Made by a program: the position numbers and the translations under genes. This document shows, one piece after another, positions 27,701-35,500 of a stretch of DNA of 64,000 nt (position 1 is the stretch's first letter; each line of letters opens with the position of its first letter). Below the pieces are notes generated by a model. That model made no database searches and was not told the origin of the DNA. It saw only the letters and a program-made list of their open reading frames with translations. This stretch comes from Saccharicrinis sp963663905 (lineage in GTDB: Bacteria; Bacteroidota; Bacteroidia; Bacteroidales; Marinilabiliaceae): positions 2,108,001 through 2,172,000 of the forward strand of contig OY760657.1 of the NCBI GenBank assembly GCA_963663905.2, read 5' to 3'.

Positions 27701-29928
27701 CAGCAAGCGATGAATGCGGTAATGTAGCATCGGTACACTTTAACATTGTAGTAGAAGATAAAGAAAAGCCTGAAGTGATGACTCAAAATATTACCATTGA
27801 GTTAAATGAGGAAGGAAAAGCTTCTATAACACCTCAACAAATTGATAATGGAAGTAATGATGAGTTTGATATTTCATTGGCTCTTGATAAAACCGAATTT
27901 ACCTGTGCTGATGTGGGTGATAATACAGTTACCCTAACGGTAACAGATGCAAATGGTAATAGTGCTTCTGCTGATGCCATAGTGTCGGTTCAGGACTTAT
28001 TGCCTCCTGTAGTAGTGGCTCAAGGCACAACTGTACAGTTGGATGCCTCTGGCAATGCAAGTATTGCAGTAGAGGATATTGATAGAGGAAGTACCGATAA
28101 CTGCGGTATCGCATCACGCGTTCTTAGTCAAAGCAGCTTCGATTGTAGCAACGTAGGTACAAATATCGTTACCTTAACTGTAAGCGATTTAAATGGCAAT
28201 GTGGGTAGTTCAGATGTAAATGTGGTTGTAGTGGATAATATTTCACCAGTAGCACTTTGTAAGGATATTTCTGTTTATCTTGAAATAAACGGTGAAGTAT
28301 CCATAACCGCAGAACAGGTTGATAATGGAAGTAACGATGCCTGTGGTATGGCCTCCATGAGTGTATATCCGGAAATATTTACGACAAGTAATGTAGGCGA
28401 TAATGCTGTAGAATTAACCGTAGTGGATAATAATGGAAACTCTTCTGTATGTACCGCTAATGTAACTGTACTTAAACGTCCGGTAGATATTAGCTATTCA
28501 GGAGATAAAACAGAACAATATTCTGATCAAACCATGCTAAGTGCGATAATTACAGATCAGCTAACAGGTGTGCCATTGTCAGATAAATATCTTCAGTTTG
28601 TTCTGGGTAATGCGATTACAGGAGCAACATCAGATGCAAGCGGATTAGCAGCACGTTCATTAATAATAACTCAAGCACCAGAATGGTATACTGTTGAGGT
28701 AATATTTAATGGCGATGCCATCTTCCAGGCAAATGCTATATCAGAAGATTTTGAAATTAAGCGGGAAGATGCTCGCAGTACTTATACAGGCGCCTTGTAT
28801 GCTTCAACAAGCGGAAGCACTTCAAGCATAGCCAATGTTACTTTAAGTGCCACCGTACGAGATATCTCTCTTGCTGATCCATACGATGTATATCCTGGTG
28901 ATATTCGAAATGCCAGCGTAACATTTATCGATTTAGATAAAAATGAGGTGATTAATTCTGTTCCGCTGCCTGTTGGTTTAATCAATAGTTCAAATATGCA
29001 GGTAGGTACCGTAACGTACAATTGGAATGTAGATATAGGTAATGATGACTCCCGTGAAATTACAGTTGGTATTCGTGTTGATAATTATTATTCACGCTTT
29101 GTTAGCGAAGAGAACACTGTTATAACAGTAGCGAAACCAATTTCGGGTTTTGTTACCGGAGGTGGATATTTATTGTTGGATAAATCAGAGGGATTAAAAG
29201 CCGGAGATAAGGCATCCAAAAATAACTTTGGTTTTAGTATTAAATACAACAAAACAGGCACAAATCTTCAGGGGCGTATCAACTCTATTATTCGAAGAAC
29301 TGAAGAAGACGGTATATTGCATGTGTATCAAATTAAAGGAAATGCAATGACTTCGTTAGCCATAAATGATAATACTGCTATTTTTAACGGTAAAGCCAGT
29401 ATTGAGGATATCACTGATTTAGATAATATTATATCTGTGGAAGGAAATGCAGTATTACAAGTTGAAATGGTTGATAATGGAGAACCTGGAACAACAGATT
29501 TATTGTCTATTACTGTTTGGGATAAAAAAGGTGGTATGTGGTATGCAAGTAATTGGGATGGACAAAAAACACAGCTACAAACCATCTCAGGCGGTAATAT
29601 TGCCATCCATGATAAAGCTGTAATAAAAATTGGATCTATTGATGGAGTATTTAATGATTTTGATGTTGAAGTACAAGTAATTGTTTATCCTACCGTTGTA
29701 AATGATAGACTATACTTTAAAACACAGGGTATAGTAAATGGAAGTGTTTATATATCAATATATAACATAGCAGGTGAACTTGTATTAAAAGATAAACGTG
29801 TAGCTATTCAGAATGATTTAGGTAGTTTAACATTGAATGCACGCGATGTGGCTCCTGGTTATTATGTAGTAACTGTTAGTTCGAATGGATTCTATCAGAT
29901 ACATACAACGCGAATTTTGAAAAAGTAA
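24724..29928 (+). CDS. Giant secreted leucine-rich-repeat protein with T9SS sorting domain
   Basis: The 1734-residue protein is built in order from: signal peptide (1-20); an N-cap TTYVPDDNFEQALIDLGY; 19 LRRs of 21 residues (76-474); a second copy of the N-cap (from about 520); 11 more LRRs (576-806); HYR/Ig-like modules (about 855-1250) with APTIVNPPADILVNT and repeated 'VTLTV.D.NGN' units; an Ig-like domain (about 1255-1350); a mixed domain; and a C-terminal type A sorting domain (about 1650-1734, SVYISIYNIAGELVLKDKR ... GYYVVTVSS). The LRRs carry a conserved Cys (LxxLxCxxNQLTSLDVS), as in InlJ-like cysteine-ladder LRRs. It should be exported by the type IX system to the cell surface, where a binding or adhesion role is likely. 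Confidence 0.92.
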   Translation: MKKYLIIIALITLNYAISAQTTYVPDDNFEQALIDLGYDDVPDDYVLTSNISGVTYLNLYNKGISNLTGIEDFVKLQILYCHYNQLTSLDVCTNTALQTLLCYNNQLMSLDVSANTSLQLLSCFSNQLSSLDVGTNTALQFLYCDNNQLTSLDVSTNTSLQSLSCYSNQLTNLDVSTNTSLQSLSCYNNQLTSLDVSNNPILKSLNCYNNQITSLDVSANTSLQSLLCYLNQLISLDVSTNTSLQYLYCHYNRLTSLDVSTNTALQTLYCNNNQLTSLDVSTNTALQTLYCNNNQLTSLDVSTNTAMQTLLCYNNQLTSLDVSTNTDLQTLLCDNNQLTSLYVSTNTSLQYLYCHFNQLTSLDVSTNTALQTLYCYNNQLTSLDVSANTSLQTLYCSNNQLTSLDVSTNTALQHLYCHFNQLTSLNISTNTALQNLVCTNNQLTSLDVSTNTALQTLSCASNQLTSLNVNNGYNTLIRYFDARNNPDLTKIIVDNPSDVNAGLFPYNNWFKDATATYDNNLTYIPDDNFEQALIDLGYDDVLDDYVLSSNISEVTSLDISKKNIESLEGIEDFSKIIRLVCYSNQLTKLDLSQNIELKYLSCTYNPLTELNVSNNKLLESLYCSSNQLTNLDISQNELLINLECASSNLTSLDISRNTIITSLNCNSNQLTSLDVSKNTQLKALLCGWNKLSNIDLSNNTSLQNIFISSNQLTSLDVSNNTLLQSLSCASNQLTGLDVSNNTSLKYLFCNNNQLTSFDVNNNTSLLKLSCERNQLMSFDVSNNTALQYFRCYLNQLTSLNIKNGQNDLLLDFDGRYNPNLKYIVVDNAPAAYAKPDWQKDELAIYVEYLDFSPPVLTGVPDDVEVECHLIPAMAEVSAEDDVDGIVEVLFEEVRTDGTCVNHYTLTRTWSAADAAGNQVSESQVVSVVDHTAPTIVNPPADILVNTDAGSTEAIVNYEYKNIFNENCINKVALEFSMASGSAFPLGTTVVTITASDECGNVASVHFNIVVEDKEKPEVMTQNITIELNEEGKASITPQQIDNGSNDEFDISLALDKTEFTCADVGDNTVTLTVTDANGNSASADAIVSVQDLLPPVVVAQGTTVQLDASGNASIAVEDIDRGSTDNCGIASRVLSQSSFDCSNVGTNIVTLTVSDLNGNVGSSDVNVVVVDNISPVALCKDISVYLEINGEVSITAEQVDNGSNDACGMASMSVYPEIFTTSNVGDNAVELTVVDNNGNSSVCTANVTVLKRPVDISYSGDKTEQYSDQTMLSAIITDQLTGVPLSDKYLQFVLGNAITGATSDASGLAARSLIITQAPEWYTVEVIFNGDAIFQANAISEDFEIKREDARSTYTGALYASTSGSTSSIANVTLSATVRDISLADPYDVYPGDIRNASVTFIDLDKNEVINSVPLPVGLINSSNMQVGTVTYNWNVDIGNDDSREITVGIRVDNYYSRFVSEENTVITVAKPISGFVTGGGYLLLDKSEGLKAGDKASKNNFGFSIKYNKTGTNLQGRINSIIRRTEEDGILHVYQIKGNAMTSLAINDNTAIFNGKASIEDITDLDNIISVEGNAVLQVEMVDNGEPGTTDLLSITVWDKKGGMWYASNWDGQKTQLQTISGGNIAIHDKAVIKIGSIDGVFNDFDVEVQVIVYPTVVNDRLYFKTQGIVNGSVYISIYNIAGELVLKDKRVAIQNDLGSLTLNARDVAPGYYVVTVSSNGFYQIHTTRILKK
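24949..26145 (+). repeat. 19 tandem 63-base LRR units, block 1
   Basis: Each unit encodes 21 residues with consensus LQTLYCNNNQLTSLDVSTNTA. Neighbouring units, for example the two at about 25506-25631, are almost identical in DNA, which indicates recent duplication or gene conversion. Confidence 0.92.
26449..27141 (+). repeat. 11 tandem LRR units, block 2
   Basis: The same 21-residue unit, but more diverged at DNA and protein level than block 1. Unit 7 has lost the ladder Cys (NIFISSNQ). The block is preceded by a second copy of the N-cap, so the two blocks arose by duplication of a whole domain. Confidence 0.85.
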
Positions 29929-29937
29929 TTAAAATAA

Positions 29938-30078
29938 TAGTTCGTTAAACTTTTGTAAGTAAAAGAAAATGAAGATGTTGTTTTTTAAGGTTTATCTTTG
30001 TTTGATATTAAGCACCTTGTAAATCCGTCTCATGTCTTTTGTCTTTATCCTAACGATCTATTGCAAATGTAATTAACT
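29938..30078 (-). repeat. Dispersed non-coding repeat, copy B
   Basis: Inverted relative to copy A at 17666-17804. It starts with TAGTTCGTTAAACTTTT at 29938, nine bases after the LRR gene stop, which is the same as the IS4-type element end at 22380. It then holds ATCTTTGTTTGAT, CCTTGTAAATC and GTCTTTTGTCTT. Confidence 0.6.
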
Positions 30079-30593
30079 ACAAATCAAGACTATAATTGTT
30101 TCTTTATAGTATAAAATAACCCGCTTTGATTTTTACTTAATATGATAAAATCTAATGCGGGTTTTTTATGGATGATCCCAATCATAATATTGCTGTGGAG
30201 AGTGGAGTAAAGTGTGTAAATCGACTTGTTCAGAAATAGTTTTTAGTATGAGATATGCAATTGTAACGGATTAATATTTTAGAAATGATACCCCATCCCT
30301 CCGCATACTGCAGAGTACTTCCTCCCCTATTTAGATTACGGGACAAGCTCCGACCTCAGAGCCAAGGAAAGAGCTGATTTATATGCTTCAGATTTACATG
30401 CACATTTTGAATTAAAGGTATTTTGGAACCAATTTAAGACTTAATACTTCATACAAAAAAGTATCCTTGTTTTTTAAATTAACCCAATACTCCCAATATA
30501 CTTATTGTCATCGTAAATTTTTTGACAGGCGGCTTTGAGGCAACATAAAGGTGGAGACTCTATTTGGGATTAATGGCCTTTCAGTTTAATATT
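30079..30593. other. Gene-free stretch left of the LuxR gene
   Basis: Apart from the terminator at 30118 no gene or named element was seen. Some GC-richer pieces (about 30290-30370) look like remnants of coding DNA but no frame is long enough to identify. Confidence 0.45.
30118..30165 (+). terminator. Terminator for the LRR gene transcript
   Basis: ACCCGC and GCGGGT pair across about 35 bases that themselves contain GAT/ATC pairing, followed by TTTTTT. It is about 190 bases after the LRR stop, with the repeat copy B between. Confidence 0.6.
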
Positions 30594-31268
30594 TTAATCT
30601 AATCCACATTCTTCGGCAAAGCCAACTAATTCTGTAATTTTATGAAAGCCTAATTTCTTAAAAATATTACGTTTATGGTTATTAATCGTCTCGTAACTTC
30701 TATTCAGTTTTGAGGCTACTTCCTTAGTAGAAAGTCCATGAGCATATTTTTCAATGACTTTTTTCTCGGTTTTGGTAAGTTTGTTTAGTTCAATTTGGTT
30801 TTTAAGTCTTGATAATTCTTTAATGTATAAATTTGTTTCTCGTTTATTAAAGGCCAGCTTGTTGTTAACATCGATACCCAGGCAAATAATAGTATAATAA
30901 TCTTTAGTTCTTTTAAATAGTTTTGCCAGCATATAGAGCCATTTATATTTATTGTTTTTTGTTAATATTCTAAAAAAAATAGTGGTATGCTCATCCGGAT
31001 TTTTTATCAGATATTGGATGCCCTTTTTGATACTTTTTATATCATCAGGATGATATAATGAAGTTTGGGTGCCTGCATACCCAAAGCTCTGTCTTTCAGC
31101 TAAACTTAGTCCGGTTATTTGTTCATAGGTGGCATTTGTCCAAATGGGCAAGGTATTAAAATCACGATCTACTTTTAACACATGAAAAGTGGCAGGTATA
31201 GTATTTAAAATTTCTTCGTAAAACCTAACCTTATCCTCAATCATAATATTTTCATGTGAGTTAATCAT
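30594..31268 (-). CDS. PAS-LuxR transcriptional regulator
   Basis: The 224-residue protein combines an N-terminal PAS fold (about 15-135, with NATYEQITGLSLAER, YHPDDIKSIKKG and YKWLYMLAKLFKR) and a C-terminal LuxR-type HTH (about 158-224, LTKTEKKVIEKYAHGLSTKE and KLNRSYETINNHKRNIFKK). It has no receiver domain, so the signal is presumably a ligand or redox cue sensed by PAS. Its start overlaps the stop of the upstream alpha/beta-hydrolase by 4 bases (ATGA type), which ties their translation together. Confidence 0.88.
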   Translation of the reverse strand: MINSHENIMIEDKVRFYEEILNTIPATFHVLKVDRDFNTLPIWTNATYEQITGLSLAERQSFGYAGTQTSLYHPDDIKSIKKGIQYLIKNPDEHTTIFFRILTKNNKYKWLYMLAKLFKRTKDYYTIICLGIDVNNKLAFNKRETNLYIKELSRLKNQIELNKLTKTEKKVIEKYAHGLSTKEVASKLNRSYETINNHKRNIFKKLGFHKITELVGFAEECGLD

Positions 31269-32062
31269 TCCATAAATAATTGGTTAAAAGCTTTTGGATT
31301 TTCTAAAAAAGGTAAATGACCGGCTTTAGGAATAAACTGAATTTCGTTTTTATAAAGGTTTAAACTCAGATTGGTGATATAGTTGCAATTTACCAGTGCA
31401 TCATTACTCCCAACAATAATTTTTATAGGGATTGATAATGTTTTTAAAAAGTTTACCTGATCATCATATTGTGCGTTTGTAATAAATTTCAATACCATAC
31501 TTCTAGTTGACGGATCACTTTTTTTCAGGATATCTTTGAGAAATGAGATATTTTCTTCCTTATAAAACAACATTCCGGCAATTAGCGTTTCAAGATCTTC
31601 TTCTGATAAATCATCCTTGAAAAATAATGGTATGGCAGGGTGAGGCATAAACATATTCTGATTCATGGGATTTTCAGCCGGAGGAGAAGCAACTAAAACC
31701 AAATCAATTATTTTTAACGATTTAATAGCTTCAATTAAAATATTACCTCCCAAACTATGGCCTACTACAATCATATTGCTCAGGTTTAATTGTTTGCAAA
31801 ATTGAACTATTAATTGAGCCTGATGGGGTATGCTATATTCTAATTCAGGTTTATTTGATCGGGCAGAAGAACCATATCCTAACAAATCCAAAGCAATTAA
31901 TTTGAAATGACTTTGTAGATCTGAGGATTCTAATTGATGAATGAATATATCAGAACTTAAAGAGTTTCCGTGAACAAATAGAATGGTTTTTTGTCCATTT
32001 CCAGATAAGGTATATCTTATTTTAGAACCATTAATGTTGATATGCAGTTTTCTCATAGCCAA
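31265..32062 (-). CDS. Alpha/beta-fold hydrolase
   Basis: The 265-residue cytosolic enzyme shows the oxyanion segment VHGNSLSS near 30, LLGYGSSARS, the nucleophile elbow VGHSLGGN with Ser103, an acid in VGSNDALVN near 217, and the catalytic His in KAGHLPFLENP near 246. It belongs to the broad esterase/haloperoxidase-like group; the substrate is unknown. It is the first gene of a two-gene operon with the PAS-LuxR regulator and is preceded by a good promoter (32133-32162). Confidence 0.88.
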   Translation of the reverse strand: MAMRKLHININGSKIRYTLSGNGQKTILFVHGNSLSSDIFIHQLESSDLQSHFKLIALDLLGYGSSARSNKPELEYSIPHQAQLIVQFCKQLNLSNMIVVGHSLGGNILIEAIKSLKIIDLVLVASPPAENPMNQNMFMPHPAIPLFFKDDLSEEDLETLIAGMLFYKEENISFLKDILKKSDPSTRSMVLKFITNAQYDDQVNFLKTLSIPIKIIVGSNDALVNCNYITNLSLNLYKNEIQFIPKAGHLPFLENPKAFNQLFME

Positions 32063-32132
32063 ATATTAAATGTGTTCCCATTTAATTTACTACTATTTGT
32101 TGTTAAAGTAAATAGACTCTGCTGAGAAAGTC

Positions 32133-32162
32133 CAAATTTAAATCTAAAATGTTGATAACCAA
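32133..32162 (-). promoter_or_regulatory. Promoter of the hydrolase-LuxR operon
   Basis: On the minus strand TTG (32162-32160), 19 bases, then TAAATTTG (32140-32133) is a full match to the Bacteroidota TTG-N19-TAnnTTTG promoter, about 70 bases before the hydrolase start. Confidence 0.65.
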
Positions 32163-32203
32163 CATAAAAGGCTAATAATAAAAGGGCTTGTAAATTCATT
32201 AAG

Positions 32204-32241
32204 TGCAAGGCTTTTAGTAAATTAGTATCAAAAGCCTTGCA
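32204..32241 (+). repeat. 12-base perfect hairpin before a transposase fragment
   Basis: TGCAAGGCTTTT (32204-32215) and AAAAGCCTTGCA (32230-32241) pair perfectly around a 14-base loop and end three bases before the ATG of the fragment. Such hairpins shield transposase starts of several IS families from outside transcription. Confidence 0.65.
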
Positions 32242-32244
32242 GAT

Positions 32245-32388
32245 ATGATCAATTACACTCCAAAAACCAGTTGAGATTAGAATTATTTAAACATCCGTTC
32301 GAAACACAGTTAGATAAGGAAAACAGATGGGTACTTTTAGCGGCACTGATGCCATGGGATGAACTTGCGTCAGTTTATTGTAAAAATT
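32245..32388 (+). pseudogene. N-terminal fragment of an IS1182/DUF772-type transposase
   Basis: The frame starts MINYTPK and, after loss of one A in an A run, continues as NQLRLELFKHPFETQLDKEN and RWVLLAALMPWDELASVYCK, the conserved N-terminus of DUF772/IS1182-like transposases. Then it stops at the junction with the IS4-type fragment. About 48 of several hundred residues remain. Confidence 0.75.
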
Positions 32389-32790
32389 AGATGAAGGATC
32401 AAAAGCAATGGCATATCGACCGCTTCCCTGAGAAAACGTTAATTCTTTGTTGAAATTTAGAAAGTCAAATGGTTTTTCAAATTGTTGTCGGTATCTTTGT
32501 TCCTAATGCTTACCAAAGCGCCCCATCTGTAGAAAGTTAATGCGCCCTTTGACGCATAAAAATAGGATAAGAGTCTCTGTTACAAACTCTTTTCTCCAAC
32601 TATTGATATTTGATATTTTTGATAACACGCTCTCTATGTGTGTTTTATAAATATTATTTCCCTTGATAGTCTCCCTTAATGATGTTGTCGAAATTCACCA
32701 TTAAGATACAGACTATCAATGGTTTATAAAAATAATTCAACTGCTTATTTTATTAATCTTCAGTACTTTACATTATTTTTTAACGAACTA
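32389..32790 (-). mobile_element. IS4-type insertion sequence, copy 2 (left-end fragment)
   Basis: This is about 95% the same by eye as 23310-23680. It codes leftward for THIESVLSKISNINSW ... GRFGKH, a TAG stop, EQRYRQQFEKPFDFLNFNKEL, then GSGRYAIAFDPS, where it is cut. The stop codon differs in position from that of copy 1, so the copies decayed independently. The right end TTAACGAACTA touches the TAA stop of the thioredoxin gene at 32791. Confidence 0.8.
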
Positions 32791-34041
32791 TTATTTAAAA
32801 ACCTGTTCTAAAATAATATCAAGGTTATAGCTTCTGACTCCTGCTTTAACAATCTTACCGTCGGGCCCAACTATAATAACATAAGGAATACCGGTAATAT
32901 TATAATTGCTAAATAATTCACTATCAAAATCAGCCTGATACTGAGACCAGGGCATATCTTCCTGTTCCATGGCCTTAAACCATGCTTTATTTGATTTTGT
33001 GATGTCATCCGCAGAAATACTAACCACATCAAACCCTTTATCATGATACTGCTTGTATAACTTTTTAATATGAGGAATCGCATCTCTGCAATAGCCACAC
33101 CAGGAAGCCCAAAAATCAATCAAAGTATAATGTCCTTCAACAAATACAGAACTTAATTGAATAGTATCGCCTTTTAAAGTTGATACTTTTCCATCCATAA
33201 AAGGAGCTCCTTTTACAAAATTTTGACATCCCTGAGCTAAATTTTTTAAAGTATCTATTTGATTTTGATTATATACTCCTGTGTTTTGAAATAATGAAAT
33301 CCACTTGTTTGCTGTTTCTTTATCCGGAATTGCCAGTGATTCATAGTAATCAGCAGCTTTGGCAATACTTTCGTCTATTCGTTCTTCGTAACGAGAATCC
33401 ATTGATAATGATGCAAATGCCAAATCATAAGCCACCTGACTTTGTGGATTTTCAGTAATAAACTGATCTAAAACCTGATCACGATGATTCTGTAAACTCA
33501 TTAATTTATTCTGAAGTGCGATTGCCTCCTTTAGCTCTTCTTCTGTTTTTTGATGAGGTAATACTCTATCTATAACAAAGTTCATACTTATTGAAGAAGC
33601 CTGATTTACATATGGACGTGCTTTTTGCAAATATTCCTCATACAATGCATTGGACTCTGATCCTTTTATGACAGGTCGAATACTTAATGTATCTGTGAAA
33701 TCGTAATATTTTTCAAACTCATTAAAATTACCGGTACAGGTTATTTCGCCATTTTCTATGTATACTAACGAAGACTTAAATGTGGTATAAGGTGGAATAT
33801 TTGGTACAGCCAAATACAAACGAAACATCTTTGGTCGATCTAATTTACCTTTGAATTGAAAATAACCATCAATCATTTCGGCTGTATCTCCATGATTTGT
33901 CAATGGATCTAGAAGCATTGCTCTACCCTTTTCAACAATACCGGAAAGTTTGCCATTAATAACATATGAATCCTTTTTCTGACAGGAAACCACACTCAGA
34001 GTAAGGCATATTAATGCAATTATTTTAAATTTAATGTTCAT
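32791..34041 (-). CDS. DUF4369/TlpA-like thioredoxin lipoprotein 1
   Basis: The 416-residue lipoprotein (lipobox SVVSC at about residue 20) has an N-terminal DUF4369 domain (about 25-130), a helical linker, and a C-terminal TlpA/AhpC-type thioredoxin fold (about 275-416) with FWASWCGYCRD, so the redox pair is C-G-Y-C. Such proteins are envelope thiol-disulfide reductases. It is the last of three paralogues in the SusCD operon. Its stop codon directly abuts an IS end. Confidence 0.88.
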   Translation of the reverse strand: MNIKFKIIALICLTLSVVSCQKKDSYVINGKLSGIVEKGRAMLLDPLTNHGDTAEMIDGYFQFKGKLDRPKMFRLYLAVPNIPPYTTFKSSLVYIENGEITCTGNFNEFEKYYDFTDTLSIRPVIKGSESNALYEEYLQKARPYVNQASSISMNFVIDRVLPHQKTEEELKEAIALQNKLMSLQNHRDQVLDQFITENPQSQVAYDLAFASLSMDSRYEERIDESIAKAADYYESLAIPDKETANKWISLFQNTGVYNQNQIDTLKNLAQGCQNFVKGAPFMDGKVSTLKGDTIQLSSVFVEGHYTLIDFWASWCGYCRDAIPHIKKLYKQYHDKGFDVVSISADDITKSNKAWFKAMEQEDMPWSQYQADFDSELFSNYNITGIPYVIIVGPDGKIVKAGVRSYNLDIILEQVFK

Positions 34042-34099
34042 CTAATCTGTTTTAATTTACTTTTACTTTAAGAACTTACTATTCTATGAGTTATGGATA

Positions 34100-35356
34100 T
34101 TATTCGTTATAAATACTTTGAAGTAATAAATCCAAATCAAGCCCTCGAATATCTGTTGCTACAATCTGATTCGATGCATCTATAAGTATAATATTTGGTA
34201 TAGAATAAACACCATAAGATGCTACAAAGCTTGATTTCTTATTGGTTTGGAACTGCTGCCAGGGCATATCCTCCTCCTTCATTGCATTATACCAAGCCTC
34301 TTTCTCTCTTTCTTTATCGTAATTATCGATTGAAATACTTATAATTTTAAGTCCCTTCTCCTGATATTTATTATGAATTTGTTTTAGGTGAGGAATAAAC
34401 CATCTACACGGCATACACCATGAAGCCCAACAATCGATTAATGTGTAACCATCTTTACTCAATTGATCTTTAAGAGACACTTTTTCTCCTTTTATATTTC
34501 TTATTTGAGCATTAATAAACGGTGCCCCTTTTGTAATCTGTTTTTTCTTTGCCCACAATGAATCCAGTACTTGTAATTGACTTGTAGAAAAAACATTTTG
34601 CTCCTTTAATAAAGATAGCCATCCTTTAACTTCAGTAGCGGTAGGTAAATCCATAACCTTAGAATATAAAACCCCATGAGCTACACTTTCATCAAAAACC
34701 GCTTTATATTTAACTTCGCTAATTAATGTGGCATACACAAAATCGTAAGCTAACTGAGTATTTGGGTGATTGAGAATAAACAGATTTTTAATACTATCTC
34801 GTTTATGCTGTAAATCATTTAATCGTGACTGTTTATTTAACATCATATCTAAATAACTATCTGTCATATTCTCAACTGCAATAGTATCCAATAAAATTTC
34901 GTCACTTAAAGTTGCCGCCTCTTTTACAAATGGCCTAACTAGTTTTAAATAATTATTATACAAATCATTAAGATCACTACCTTTTAAAACAATTCTCTGT
35001 TTTGAGGTGTAATTTCTATTATCAGAATCATATAATTCGTTGTGATTCCCCGACACTGAAATAGCTTGATTTTCAAGATATAGCAAATCGGTTTTCATTT
35101 GAAATCCAAAAGAATCTTCAGCAGCAGCCAATAATAATTTATAAAGCCCTGGTTCTTGAAGCTTGCCGCTAAAACTAAACTTTCCATTAGTGTAAGGTAC
35201 TGTATCCTGCTTTCCTGAATAAAAGTTTTGTAGAATTGCAATACCATTACTTTCTACATTTGAAATCTCACCCGATATGAGATATCCTTGATTTTTACTA
35301 CAGGATATAAACATAAAGCTGAGTGCCCAAACTATAATTACAGATAAATATTTCAT
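34100..35356 (-). CDS. DUF4369/TlpA-like thioredoxin lipoprotein 2
   Basis: Starting at the ATG at 35356 (MKYLSVIIVWALSFMFISCS) gives a normal lipoprotein signal with Cys at about 19; the frame is open to 35422 but the extra 22 residues are not signal-like. DUF4369 lies at about 22-130 and the thioredoxin domain at the end, with CWASWCMPCRW (C-M-P-C). It is a paralogue of its two neighbours. It is preceded by a terminator and a perfect dyad, so it may start a sub-operon with gene 1. Confidence 0.88.
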   Translation of the reverse strand: MKYLSVIIVWALSFMFISCSKNQGYLISGEISNVESNGIAILQNFYSGKQDTVPYTNGKFSFSGKLQEPGLYKLLLAAAEDSFGFQMKTDLLYLENQAISVSGNHNELYDSDNRNYTSKQRIVLKGSDLNDLYNNYLKLVRPFVKEAATLSDEILLDTIAVENMTDSYLDMMLNKQSRLNDLQHKRDSIKNLFILNHPNTQLAYDFVYATLISEVKYKAVFDESVAHGVLYSKVMDLPTATEVKGWLSLLKEQNVFSTSQLQVLDSLWAKKKQITKGAPFINAQIRNIKGEKVSLKDQLSKDGYTLIDCWASWCMPCRWFIPHLKQIHNKYQEKGLKIISISIDNYDKEREKEAWYNAMKEEDMPWQQFQTNKKSSFVASYGVYSIPNIILIDASNQIVATDIRGLDLDLLLQSIYNE

Positions 35357-35398
35357 TTTTCTGAATTTGCTTAAAATTTTAACAAAATGCACCGAGAA

Positions 35399-35430
35399 GA
35401 CAATAGTTATCGGGTATGACAACTATTGTC
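35399..35430. promoter_or_regulatory. Perfect 10-base dyad upstream of thioredoxin lipoprotein 2
   Basis: GACAATAGTT (35399-35408) and AACTATTGTC (35421-35430) are perfect inverted repeats separated by 12 bases. It is located 43 bases before the start codon, near a weak -7-like sequence on the minus strand. It could be an operator or an mRNA hairpin. Confidence 0.5.
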
Positions 35431-35449
35431 TATAGCTGGTTAACATATA

Positions 35450-35489
35450 TTTAAAATAAAAATCCGGAAATAGATTTTATATCTCCGGA
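35450..35489 (-). terminator. Terminator between thioredoxin lipoproteins 3 and 2
   Basis: On the minus strand TCCGGAGAT pairs with ATCT..TCCGGA and is followed by TTTTTATTTT. It lies 12 bases after the stop at 35501. It may partly end the SusCD transcript here. Confidence 0.65.
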
Positions 35490-35500
35490 CAAGTACACTA

